A DNA stretch of 64,000 bases, from assembly GCA_020073605.1 (NCBI GenBank), contig JAIQEW010000005.1, positions 186,001-250,000 of the forward strand, read 5' to 3'. The translations under genes and the position numbers were made by a program. The notes below the pieces were generated by a model, which saw only the letters and a program-made list of their open reading frames with translations, had not been told where the DNA came from and searched no databases. Shown one piece after another: positions 55,492 through 64,000 of this stretch. The DNA is from Terriglobia bacterium (lineage in GTDB: Bacteria; Acidobacteriota; Terriglobia; Acidiferrales; UBA7541). How positions within the stretch are numbered: the stretch's first letter is position 1; each line of letters opens with the position of its first letter.

Positions 55492-56013
55492 TCAGACCCT
55501 GTAGGACGGAGGCGTGATGCCTTTATCGCGGAGGTAGACTTCCGCCTGGCCGCGATGATGTGCCACGTGCACATAAAGAGCGAGCAGCACATCCCGTCCG
55601 GACATCCTGCCGTCAGGAGAATTGTGCAAGTTACTGAGCTGCTCGTCGTTCAAGTTGGAGATCGCGGCAGAGCAGTACTCGAAAGAACTGCTCAGAAATT
55701 TTACGACAGCGGTCTTGTCGCTAGGTACTGGGGTATCAGGAGGAGCGGAGTCCTTCAAACCGGCACAGAAGGCATAGTTGGTTGTCGCAATGTGCGACAT
55801 CACTTCACCAAAGCTCATGGATCCGGGGTCAGGGCGGAAGGCGTATTGCTCGGGCGGCATGGCCTCGGCGACGGCGACCGAGAGTGTGCTCAGGGCGCCG
55901 AAGTGCCTGGAATACTCTGTATCCGATCTCGCAACGCCGCCGGCGGCGTACATCGCGTGGGGCGCAAACGCAAATAACAGAAGCGCAAATGCTACACGGG
56001 AGCGGGATATCAT
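55492..56013 (-). CDS. exported DinB-like protein
   Basis: A 173-residue protein. ATG 56013 has AAGGAG upstream and leads into a signal peptide (AFALLLFAFAPHAMYA). The four-helix DinB fold follows, with FGEVMSHIATTNYAFC (first His ligand) and YVHVAHHRGQAEVYLR (HHRGQ) near the C-terminus, giving a likely three-His metal site. DinB/YfiT proteins are metal-dependent thiol transferases or of unknown function; exported versions are frequent in acidobacteria. It is the last gene in the repeat-flanked segment. Confidence 0.82.
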   Translation of the reverse strand: MISRSRVAFALLLFAFAPHAMYAAGGVARSDTEYSRHFGALSTLSVAVAEAMPPEQYAFRPDPGSMSFGEVMSHIATTNYAFCAGLKDSAPPDTPVPSDKTAVVKFLSSSFEYCSAAISNLNDEQLSNLHNSPDGRMSGRDVLLALYVHVAHHRGQAEVYLRDKGITPPSYRV

Positions 56014-56232
56014 ACGTTCTCCTTGAAGGCTATGCTCAGATTGTGGGACCGATCGGGTACTCCTCTGGATCACTTCCTCTCGTGATCCATCGCAGTGATA
56101 TAGACGCCGGTTCGCCCATGGAGTTAGCCGACGAATCTCGGATTACCCGACAAGTGGTCGATCAACATCTCGCAAACTGAGCCACTACCCGCCTCCCCCG
56201 CGCTTCTCGCGCGATTTCAGCCGCGTAATACG

Positions 56233-56369
56233 CCGTTCAACCTCGATTTGAGGCCTTTCAAGGCAGAAGATTGACAACGCCGAGCGGCACATGCTAGCGT
56301 TGGCAACTTCGATTACACCGAAAGAGCAATAGAACTCACTGATTGCCCTACATTTAGCCGGAGGACACT
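56233..56369 (+). repeat. direct repeat, metK-linked copy
   Basis: The partner of 51270-51406, and the functional copy, since it ends with the ribosome site of metK. The offset is 4963 bases. The differences between copies are all substitutions. The most conserved part is the 3' half, from the transcribed leader to the ribosome site. Confidence 0.9.
56271..56300 (+). promoter_or_regulatory. likely metK promoter
   Basis: TTGACA (56271-56276) and TAGCGT (56295-56300) with 18-base spacing and TGC just before the -10, a TGn extended -10. Transcription would start near 56307, giving a leader of about 65 bases with GGAGG at 56360-56364 and start TTG at 56373. Conservation in the orphan copy supports a functional unit. 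No SAM or SAH riboswitch fold was recognised. Confidence 0.55.
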
Positions 56370-56372
56370 GTT

Positions 56373-57560
56373 TTGGCACACGCGCATGAGAAGTTCCTGT
56401 TTACCTCGGAATCCGTCTCCGAAGGCCACCCCGATAAGATAGCGGACCAGATTTCCGACGCCGTGCTCGACACGGTGCTCGCGCACGACCCGATGGGGCG
56501 CGTCGGCTGTGAAACCATGCTGACCACCGGCCTCGTGGTCATTGCCGGCGAGATCACGATCAAGAAGGAAGCACGCGGCGTCCTCGAATACGAGCGCATC
56601 GCCCGCGACGTCATCAACGACATCGGTTACAACCGCGCCAAATACGGCTTCGACGCCGAGACGTGCGGCATTCTTTCCGCCGTCAAGCCGCAATCTCCCG
56701 ATATCGCCATGGGCGTGGACACCGGCGGCGCCGGCGACCAGGGCATGATGTTCGGCTATGCGTGCGATGAGACGCCCGAGCTGATGCCCATGCCGATCCA
56801 GTTGGCACATCAGCTCATGCAGAAGCATGCGCAGGTTCGCAAAGCGAAGGCGGTCGATTTCTTCCGGCCCGACGCGAAGTCGCAGGTCTCGATCGAATAT
56901 GTGAATGGCCGCCCCGCGCGAGTGGACACGGTCGTCATCTCGACGCAGCACAGCGACAGCGTCTCGCAGAGCGACCTCCGCGAGGCGGTCATCGAGAAGA
57001 TCATCAAGCCGGTCATTCCCGCGAACATGTTCGATAAGGACACAAAGATCCACGTGAATCCCACGGGCCGGTTCGTCACCGGCGGACCGATGGGCGATGC
57101 GGGTCTCACCGGCCGCAAGATCATCGTGGACACCTACGGCGGCTACGGGCGCCACGGCGGGGGCGCCTTTTCCGGAAAAGATCCCTCGAAGGTGGACCGC
57201 TCGGCTTGCTACATGGCGCGCTACGTTGCGAAGAACATCGTCGCGGCTGGCCTGGCCAAGAAAGTGGAAGTCCAGTTCGCTTACGCGATCGGCGTGGCCG
57301 AGCCCGTCTCCGTCATGGCGGACACGTTCGGCACCGGCACGATCCCGAACTCGCAGATCACCGAGCTGATTCGCGCGTTCTTCAAGCTCACGCCCAAGGG
57401 AATCATCGAGACGCTCGATCTCCGGCGGCCGATCTACCGCGCGACCGCGGCCTACGGCCATTTCGGCCGCACCGGCCCGGGTTTCACGTGGGAGCGCACG
57501 GACAAGGCTGCCGCCCTCAAGGAAGCGGCTTCTCGCGGCTCCGTGGCGGTGTCGCGTTAG
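56373..57560 (+). CDS. metK: S-adenosylmethionine synthetase
   Basis: A 395-residue enzyme making S-adenosylmethionine from methionine and ATP. The start TTG 56373 lies eight bases after [21 protein letters not shown] (ATP/Mg), [17 protein letters not shown] (core motif, with Val-Asp-Thr-Gly-Gly where many members have IxxQSPDI nearby) and [19 protein letters not shown] (phosphate loop) are intact. It is followed 33 bases later by ahcY, so SAM synthesis and recycling of its product are co-expressed. Full family length. Confidence 0.97.
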   Translation: MAHAHEKFLFTSESVSEGHPDKIADQISDAVLDTVLAHDPMGRVGCETMLTTGLVVIAGEITIKKEARGVLEYERIARDVINDIGYNRAKYGFDAETCGILSAVKPQSPDIAMGVDTGGAGDQGMMFGYACDETPELMPMPIQLAHQLMQKHAQVRKAKAVDFFRPDAKSQVSIEYVNGRPARVDTVVISTQHSDSVSQSDLREAVIEKIIKPVIPANMFDKDTKIHVNPTGRFVTGGPMGDAGLTGRKIIVDTYGGYGRHGGGAFSGKDPSKVDRSACYMARYVAKNIVAAGLAKKVEVQFAYAIGVAEPVSVMADTFGTGTIPNSQITELIRAFFKLTPKGIIETLDLRRPIYRATAAYGHFGRTGPGFTWERTDKAAALKEAASRGSVAVSR

Positions 57561-58871
<1,311 letters not shown>

Positions 58872-58883
58872 ACCGTTCTCGTT

Positions 58884-58930
58884 GTCATCCCGAGCGAGTC
58901 CGCCTGTCTTTGGCGGACCACGAGGGATCT
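58884..58930. repeat. REP-like palindromic element
   Basis: GTCATCCCGAGCG at the left and CGAGGGATCT at the right enclose GTCCGCC/GGCGGAC, a 7-base inverted repeat with a 7-base loop. Elements reading GTCATCCCGAGCGA...CGAGGGATCT are widespread between genes in several phyla including Acidobacteriota. It sits just after ahcY and before its terminator. Confidence 0.65.
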
Positions 58931-58963
58931 GTTGTTGGACCTTCTATAACCGGAAATCAAGAG

Positions 58964-58997
58964 GCCTCGCGTCATCCGGCGCGGGGCTTTTCTTTTT
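58964..58997 (+). terminator. Rho-independent terminator after ahcY
   Basis: GCCTCGCG (58964-58971) pairs with CGCGGGGC (58980-58987), with one G-T pair and an eight-base loop, and is followed by TTTTCTTTTT (58988-58997). It should end the metK-ahcY transcript; the alpha/beta-hydrolase gene begins 25 bases further on. Confidence 0.8.
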
Positions 58998-59021
58998 GCG
59001 CTCGCCTGCAAGGAGGATGCG

Positions 59022-59816
59022 ATGGCAGAGTTTTGGTACGACGCTGATGGTGTGCGGCTGTATGCAGTCGAAGATGGTTATGGTCCGGTCATCGTCATGC
59101 TGCATGGCGGAGGGGCGACCCATCAGGCAAGCCTCCCCGTCATTGCGCCGTTGAGCGCGCGTTATCGCATCATCACGCCCGATCTGCGCGGCAGCGGCCG
59201 GTCGCGATGCGGGAATCCCATCACGTGGGATCGGCTCGCAGAAGATATCGGAGCTTTGCTCGATCACGTCGGTGCAGCGCGCGCCGTCGTCGGAGGCATT
59301 TCCATGGGCACGGGAGCCGCCCTTCGGTTCGCGCGCCGATTTCCGGAGCGCGCGGCGGGACTCATCATGGTTTCACCCGTCTATCGCGGCGAAGAGAGAG
59401 GGTTCACCGAGTATCAGGCCGCTACGTTCGGTTCATTGGTCCCCATCGTCGCGAGAGCGCGTGATGAGGGTTTTGAGGCGTTTCGTCCGCTCTACAAAGG
59501 TTCACCGGCGATGGAGGCATACTTCGACGCCATGATCGGTTCCACGGATCTGGCGAGTTTTGTCGCGACGAACGAGTTCATGGCCTCCGGTGCCCAACCC
59601 TTTGTGTCGGACGCCGACCTGGAAGCGATTGCCGCTCCCACGTTGGTGGTTCCGGGAAACGATCTCATGCACCCTGCGGAAGTTGCGGAGCTGTACGCGG
59701 CCCGAATTCCGCGGTCCGCCACAGTCGAAGTGTCAGACACGGCGGACTACATCAGCCACAATGCTGAGATTGCCGCCGCTATCGGCGACTTCTGTGAACG
59801 GAGCGCCGTTTGGTGA
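59022..59816 (+). CDS. alpha/beta hydrolase
   Basis: A 264-residue alpha/beta-hydrolase fold protein. ATG 59022 follows AAGGAGG. HGGGATHQASLPV provides the oxyanion region, the nucleophile elbow is GGISMGTGAALR (Ser near residue 92), and PDLRGSGRSR precedes it. Acid and base candidates lie in VVPGNDLMHPAEV (Asp) and a late segment where the usual His is in YISHNAEIA. The compact cap and lack of signal peptide suggest a cytoplasmic esterase or lactonase. The substrate is unknown. Confidence 0.85.
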   Translation: MAEFWYDADGVRLYAVEDGYGPVIVMLHGGGATHQASLPVIAPLSARYRIITPDLRGSGRSRCGNPITWDRLAEDIGALLDHVGAARAVVGGISMGTGAALRFARRFPERAAGLIMVSPVYRGEERGFTEYQAATFGSLVPIVARARDEGFEAFRPLYKGSPAMEAYFDAMIGSTDLASFVATNEFMASGAQPFVSDADLEAIAAPTLVVPGNDLMHPAEVAELYAARIPRSATVEVSDTADYISHNAEIAAAIGDFCERSAVW

Positions 59817-59910
59817 TGCAACGATGCACGGGGCCGGGCTTCGGCGAGCCGTCGTTCGCCATGCGCGCTAAAGACAATCCCGTTCGTCGCGATGTAGAAT
59901 CTCGGTTTCC

Positions 59911-60582
59911 ATGCTCTCTCGATACATGGCTATCGCCTGCATTCTGATCGCGAGCTTCAATCCGTTCCGCGCGGCGGCTCAGAAGGACGAGACGCGCGCC
60001 GCTCGCGAAGCCGCGTCCGTTCCCGGCACGGGGGAAATTCGCTTCACCGGCGAAGCGGTCCGCGGGCAGCCGTTCACGCGCGACGTGGGACACAATCTGA
60101 CGTTCCGCCTGACTCCGGCGGCTTCGGACGAAGGCGGCGGCTGGGTGATCGAGATTTTTCCGCTGGTGGATCAGCCGGACGATCCCGTGGAACTGTCCAC
60201 GATCGCCACGCCCCCGTACCACGCCTACAACGACCGGTACGTTGCAGGCGCCTTCGGTTATTCCACGAAGGAAGCCATCAAGACCCCGCTGCGAAAGTTC
60301 TACTTCGTTCAGTCTGTGAACGACGAGCACATCGCGAATGAAGTCGTGAACGCCGCGCTTTTTCCCAGCACGGTTTCCGAAGCGGATAAGCTCCGCATCT
60401 CCGAGGAAGCCGCCGGAGTCAAGCTGGGCCGCGGCGAGCTTCGCATCCTCCATTCCCGCATCACGCCCGGGAAAGGCGAGCCGGACACGATCGCTTGGAT
60501 GAAATTCGAGGTCGTGCTGGATTTTTCGCCCGGCGTCACGCTACAGGACGTCCTCGCCCCGAAACCTCCCGCCGCTCGTTGA
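59911..60582 (+). CDS. secreted hypothetical protein (223 aa)
   Basis: A 223-residue protein with a signal peptide (about 1-23, IACILIASFNPFRAAAQ). The mature part is beta-rich with RFTGEAVRGQPFTRDVGHNL, YHAYNDRYVAGAFGYS and EIFPLVDQPDDP, and it contains no cysteines. No family is recognised. It lies about 50 bases before the beta-lactamase-like gene on the same strand, so they may share a transcript. Confidence 0.65.
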   Translation: MLSRYMAIACILIASFNPFRAAAQKDETRAAREAASVPGTGEIRFTGEAVRGQPFTRDVGHNLTFRLTPAASDEGGGWVIEIFPLVDQPDDPVELSTIATPPYHAYNDRYVAGAFGYSTKEAIKTPLRKFYFVQSVNDEHIANEVVNAALFPSTVSEADKLRISEEAAGVKLGRGELRILHSRITPGKGEPDTIAWMKFEVVLDFSPGVTLQDVLAPKPPAAR

Positions 60583-60631
60583 TTCCCACGTATCTCAGGT
60601 CCGCGGCGCGAATGGCGTAGAATGGGCCGAC

Positions 60632-61522
60632 ATGAGAGCGGCGCGGCACATCCTCTGCGTGGTGCTGCTTGGCTTGGCGTTGTGCTGCCCATCGCGCACG
60701 CAGAACGCCCAGACCAGTACAATTCACGAAAGCTCCGCCCGCCCGGCGGTGGAAAAGCTGATCCAGCAAAGCGGCGCTGATGTCTCCGTCGCATTTCGCT
60801 CTCTCGACGGTGCGCAGGAGCTTCTCATCGAAGCAGACAAGCCGTTCGAGGACTCGCTTGCGATGAAAATCCCAGTCATGGTCGAGCTGTACGCCGAAGT
60901 GGAAGCCCGCGAGCTCCGCTGGAGCGATTCTCTTCCGGTGCACGCAAGCTTTCGAAGCATCGCGGACGGGAGCACCTACCACATCGACCCGAGCAAGGAT
61001 CGCGATCTTTCCAGAAGCGTCGGCAGGACGATGACGCTCCGTCGCCTCTGCGACGCGATGATCGCGGATGATAGCGATCTGGCCGCAAACCTCCTGGTCG
61101 AAAAGCTCGGCGTCGACCGGATTCGCCAGCGCATCCACGCAATGGGCGGAGACGGGATGGAGTTCGCCGGCAGTTTTGGCGATAGCGAAGCCGCTGCAAA
61201 GGGCCTGAAGAACCTTACGTCCGCGCGCGCCCTGATGGTTGTGCTCTGGGCTTTGGCGGGGAACCGCGTCGTCGGCGCCGATGCGAGCATGCAGATGATG
61301 GGCCTCATTGCCCACTCCGGACTGCAAGGTGGCGTCCCCGGCGTGACGCCTGCGCAGGCGCCCGCCCCGCGCAGGATGCCCTCTGTCGATCACCACGACG
61401 CGACCGTCATCATCGGCGCGCGCTCGTTTGTACTCGTTACCGACGTCCGTGGCGTAACCGATCCGAGAGCGAGCTCGGCCCTCGTCGCTCAAATCGCCCA
61501 CGCCCTTTCCGCTGCGATGTAG
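60632..61522 (+). CDS. class A beta-lactamase-fold protein lacking canonical catalytic motifs
   Basis: A 296-residue exported protein with a signal peptide (HILCVVLLGLALCCP; a possible lipobox-like Cys) and a serine-hydrolase fold. The expected SxxK reads DSLAMKIPVM, with Ser four residues before Lys rather than three. The SDN loop reads DDSDLAANLLVEKLG (SDL for SDN). The C-terminal KTG is replaced by RRMPSVDHHDATVIIG. Length and secondary structure match the class A family. It is probably not a working beta-lactamase, but may bind wall peptides or act by another route. Confidence 0.75.
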   Translation: MRAARHILCVVLLGLALCCPSRTQNAQTSTIHESSARPAVEKLIQQSGADVSVAFRSLDGAQELLIEADKPFEDSLAMKIPVMVELYAEVEARELRWSDSLPVHASFRSIADGSTYHIDPSKDRDLSRSVGRTMTLRRLCDAMIADDSDLAANLLVEKLGVDRIRQRIHAMGGDGMEFAGSFGDSEAAAKGLKNLTSARALMVVLWALAGNRVVGADASMQMMGLIAHSGLQGGVPGVTPAQAPAPRRMPSVDHHDATVIIGARSFVLVTDVRGVTDPRASSALVAQIAHALSAAM

Positions 61523-61612
61523 GATTCTTACGCCGCGTTTTTTCCGGCAGCGCGTGTGCTATAAAGACGGGCTGATTCGGAAACAACTTGCCGTTCGGAA
61601 AGCGGTGATCTC

Positions 61613-63550
61613 TTGAGATCTTTCGTTGGAAACCTGCGAGTGGCCCATCTCCCCGAGAAATTTGCAGGGTTCTTGCTTGGCGTCGCCATTTTGTTTTCCG
61701 CCTCATTCCCGGCGGCCGCGCAACAACAAGCCGAACAGCCCCCGCCGTTGGTCGGCCCGCCGGCCCGAATGGCGGCTCAGGCGCTCTTCAATAGCCGCTG
61801 CGCGAGCTGCCATCAGAACGTGATGGCCGCCGCCGTAAACCCCACGCAAGTCAAGACCGCCCCCAACACCGAAACGCTCGGGCAGATGACGCCCGAAGCG
61901 ATCTACGCGGCGCTCGCCACAGGCGTTATGGTCGGTCAGGCGCAGGGATTGACCGACGATCAAAAGCGGATCATCGCCGAGTTCTTCGGCGGGCGTCCGC
62001 TGGGGAATGTGGACGCGGGCGACGCGAAGAACATGACCGGCCACTGCTCCGCCAATCTGCCACTTGGCAATCCGTCGTCGCAAGCCGGATGGAATGGCTG
62101 GGGCAACGGCTTGTCGAACACTCGCTTTCAGCCGGCAAAGGGCGCCGGGCTCGCTGCCGATCGCGTCCCTCGCTTGAAGCTGAAATGGGCCTTCGGGCTT
62201 CCCGGCGGAGCGGAGACCTACGGCCAGCCCTCCGTCGTTTCCGGGCGCGTTTTCTTCGGCGACTACAACGGTTTCGTCTATTCGCTCGATGCCTCCACCG
62301 GATGCGTCTACTGGTCTTTTCATGCGGACGCGCAGGTGAGGACGGCGATCGTCGTGGGTCGCGTCCGCGGCAAAAGCCCCGCGAAGTACGCCGCCTACTT
62401 TGGAGACAAGAAGGCCAACATTTACGCCGTCGATGGGCGAACCGGCAAACTTCTCTGGAAAGTGAACGTCGAGCCGCGGCTTCTCGCGCATATCACGGGA
62501 GGCGCGGCGCTCTACGGCGGACGCCTGTTTGTGGGAGTCGCCGGTTCGGAAGAAATCGTATCCGCGGATCCGCACTATCCGTGTTGCACGTACCGCGGCA
62601 GTCTTTCGGCGCTCGATGCAAACACCGGGAAAACGATCTGGAAGACCTACACGATTGCCGAGGAGCCGAAGCCGACGAAGAAGAATTCTCTCGGCACGCA
62701 GCTCTGGTCGCCGGCCGGCGCTTCCATCTGGACCACGCCGACCATCGACCCGAAGCGCCACGCCGTGTACGTGGGAACGGGAAATGCCTTCGCGGCGCCC
62801 GCTGCCAAAACGTCAGATGCGATCGTCGCCTTTGATCTGAAGACCGGAAAGATACTTTGGTCCTACCAGGCCCTCGAGAACGATGCTTCTCCCGCCGGCT
62901 GCGGAGGGCCCGGCCCCAGAGGCGAACAGTGTCCCGAGAATCCGGGACCCGACTGGGACTTTGCCAACTCTCCGATTTTGCAGACGCTCTCGAACGGCAA
63001 GAGGATTCTCGTCGCCGCGCACAAAGGCGGCCTCGTTGTCGCCGTCGATCCTGACCGCGAGGGCGCGCTGGTGTGGAAGACCGATCTTGCCGAGCCCAAC
63101 GCGGGCGCGGCGATTCAGATCATGTGGGGCGGCGCGGCGGACGCGCAAAACGTCTATTATCCGCTCAAGTCCGGCGCCGTTGCGGCGCTGCACTTGACGG
63201 ATGGGAGTCACGCGTGGCTCGCGCCGATCGAGCCGGCCGTGATTCCTTCGGAAGCGGGCCGGCGTCCGCGCCGCGGCTTCGACGCGGCCGTCACCGCGCT
63301 GCCCGGAGTCGTGTTCGCGGGCGGTTGGGACGGAGTGCTTCGCGCGCTTTCAACCGACGACGGTCACTCGCTCTGGCAATACCAAACCGTGCGCGACTAC
63401 GCGACCGTCAACGGCGTTCTCGCAAAGGGCGGTTCGCTCGGCGCGCCCGGCCCAGTTGTTGCCGGCGGGATGCTCTTCGTTGGCTCGGGATACGTCGGCA
63501 CCGGCAACGGCGTTCCCGGCAATGTCCTCCTCGCCTTCTCGGCGCAGTAG
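61613..63550 (+). CDS. PQQ-dependent dehydrogenase with N-terminal heme c (PVA-dehydrogenase-like)
   Basis: A 645-residue periplasmic quinohemoprotein. A signal peptide (about 15-37) precedes a cytochrome c domain with CASCH (about 62-66) and GQMTPE. A beta-propeller of eight PQQ-type repeats follows (GKLLWKVNVEP; GKILWSYQALEN; GHSLWQYQT). The vicinal Cys pair HYPCCTYRG (about 324) matches the disulfide of PQQ alcohol dehydrogenases. NGWGNGLSNTRFQPA is typical of polyvinyl-alcohol dehydrogenase. It likely oxidises an alcohol or sugar and passes electrons to its own heme. The start is TTG 61613; GTG 61640 is an alternative. Confidence 0.88.
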   Translation: MRSFVGNLRVAHLPEKFAGFLLGVAILFSASFPAAAQQQAEQPPPLVGPPARMAAQALFNSRCASCHQNVMAAAVNPTQVKTAPNTETLGQMTPEAIYAALATGVMVGQAQGLTDDQKRIIAEFFGGRPLGNVDAGDAKNMTGHCSANLPLGNPSSQAGWNGWGNGLSNTRFQPAKGAGLAADRVPRLKLKWAFGLPGGAETYGQPSVVSGRVFFGDYNGFVYSLDASTGCVYWSFHADAQVRTAIVVGRVRGKSPAKYAAYFGDKKANIYAVDGRTGKLLWKVNVEPRLLAHITGGAALYGGRLFVGVAGSEEIVSADPHYPCCTYRGSLSALDANTGKTIWKTYTIAEEPKPTKKNSLGTQLWSPAGASIWTTPTIDPKRHAVYVGTGNAFAAPAAKTSDAIVAFDLKTGKILWSYQALENDASPAGCGGPGPRGEQCPENPGPDWDFANSPILQTLSNGKRILVAAHKGGLVVAVDPDREGALVWKTDLAEPNAGAAIQIMWGGAADAQNVYYPLKSGAVAALHLTDGSHAWLAPIEPAVIPSEAGRRPRRGFDAAVTALPGVVFAGGWDGVLRALSTDDGHSLWQYQTVRDYATVNGVLAKGGSLGAPGPVVAGGMLFVGSGYVGTGNGVPGNVLLAFSAQ

Positions 63551-63840
63551 CATGGCCTTACGGGCCAGTTGTGGGTCAGTGTCCTGTGGCAGAGTTAATG
63601 AGGCACGTGGGTTGCTTCCGGGTACGCCTTTATCAGCCCGCAATAAGTGGCAAGCTTCAATTGGACCCTCCGACTTTCCACAAGCGGACTGCTGGCCCGC
63701 AATAACTTCCGGCTAGTCCGTCAACCGGGCACTCGCCGTCTATGCCGTCAAAGACGCTGCGTTTCTTCAGTAGAGGAAATCCACTCTCAGTTTCTGCCCA
63801 CCACGGTATGGTTAACGCTGCTAATAGTTATACTATGTGA
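63551..63840. other. intergenic region, no gene recognised
   Basis: 290 bases after the PQQ enzyme with only short frames that lack ribosome sites. The last part, around 63800-63835, is AT-rich (GGTTAACGCTGCTAATAG, then TATACT) and may hold a promoter for the partial frame that follows, but no clean -35/-10 pair can be set. Confidence 0.4.
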
Positions 63841-64000
63841 CAAGATGCATACGAATCTGCGGCATACCTGCAGTCATCCGAGGTCCAATTGGAACAGCAA
63901 GAGCGCAATCACGGTGCCCGTAAACTGATAGCCGCGATCTCGTTCTACGACCTCGGCCAGCGCAAGCCCTCGCCTGAAGAGCTGGTGGAAATGGTCAAAC
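63841..64000 (+). CDS. N-terminal part of an unknown protein, cut by the window end
   Basis: After a TGA at 63838-63840 the frame stays open to the window edge (53 codons). TTG 63889 is a possible start. The part after it reads KLIAAISFYDLGQRKPSPEE, soluble and helical. Because it is truncated, no family can be assigned, and coding status is uncertain. Confidence 0.35.

Larger units (their letters stand above)
51270..56369. other. segment bounded by direct repeats, possible acquired island
   Basis: Two 137-base direct repeats bound about 4.8 kb carrying a GT39-like gene, a Crp/Fnr gene, two small membrane proteins, a SYLF gene and a DinB gene. No integrase or transposase is visible. The simplest models are insertion of a segment carrying its own copy of the leader, by recombination with a related genome, or local duplication. 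Nine percent divergence argues against a fresh target-site duplication. Confidence 0.4.

Noticed and set aside
56301..56372. SAM or SAH riboswitch in the metK leader
   Set aside because: The leader after the promoter is only about 65 bases and shows none of the conserved cores of SAM-I, SAM-II, SAM-IV or SAH switches that I know.

Overview
The window is 64 kb of GC-rich bacterial DNA that looks like a chromosome of an Acidobacteriota member (Acidoferrales/Terriglobia-like). This taxonomic call is an inference from protein style: a Crp/Fnr regulator, a SYLF protein, small secreted proteins and hybrid histidine kinases of the type common in that phylum, Gram-negative envelope genes (lnt, TonB-type and YaiO-like proteins) and frequent GTG/TTG starts. 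No rRNA or other phylogenetic marker RNA is present. One tRNA gene (tRNA-Lys, CUU) lies at 6770-6844.

Layout. 1-4.7 kb: the end of an unknown gene, a DtxR/MntR-type regulator, then a Tat-exported thiamine-diphosphate enzyme followed directly by a diheme cytochrome c. 5-8.4 kb: small hypothetical genes, insertion-sequence scars, a DHH phosphoesterase, tRNA-Lys and a membrane diguanylate cyclase. 8.4-12.1 kb (minus): an operon of CoA-transferase A and B, an amidohydrolase and a URO-D family protein, probably catabolic. 12.2-19.3 kb (minus): a tightly overlapping exopolysaccharide operon (wecB, GT2 synthase, bactofilin-like protein, PelA/PgaB-like deacetylase, YaiO-like barrel, membrane protein). 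19.6-22.7 kb: a hybrid histidine kinase and a receiver-PilZ regulator. 22.7-28.7 kb (minus): gltD and gltB. 28.9-37.6 kb (minus): an MFS exporter, an ABC exporter, a glucan phosphorylase with a fused GAF domain, and a PilZ-TonB fusion. 37.8-49.8 kb (plus): proS, an AlkD-like protein, a bifunctional PBP, a TPR protein, an NfeD protease with its slipin partner, a SPOR protein, lnt, and prfB with its programmed frameshift.

49.9-56.2 kb is an accessory region that appears less GC-rich. It holds a secreted protein, a lone BRCT protein, a GT39-like mannosyltransferase, a Crp/Fnr regulator, small membrane proteins, a SYLF protein and a DinB protein. Its inner 5 kb lies between two direct copies (137 bp, 125 identical) of the metK promoter/leader. 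56.4-58.9 kb: metK-ahcY (S-adenosylmethionine cycle), closed by a terminator. 59-63.6 kb: an alpha/beta hydrolase, a secreted protein, a class-A beta-lactamase-fold protein lacking catalytic motifs, and a heme-PQQ dehydrogenase resembling polyvinyl-alcohol dehydrogenase.

The themes are envelope and polysaccharide biology under c-di-GMP-type control (one GGDEF, two PilZ proteins) and periplasmic redox enzymes using c-type heme. The best candidates for undescribed biology are the exported ThDP enzyme/cytochrome pair, the bactofilin-containing exopolysaccharide operon, the GAF-phosphorylase and PilZ-TonB fusions, and the repeat-flanked island at the metK leader.
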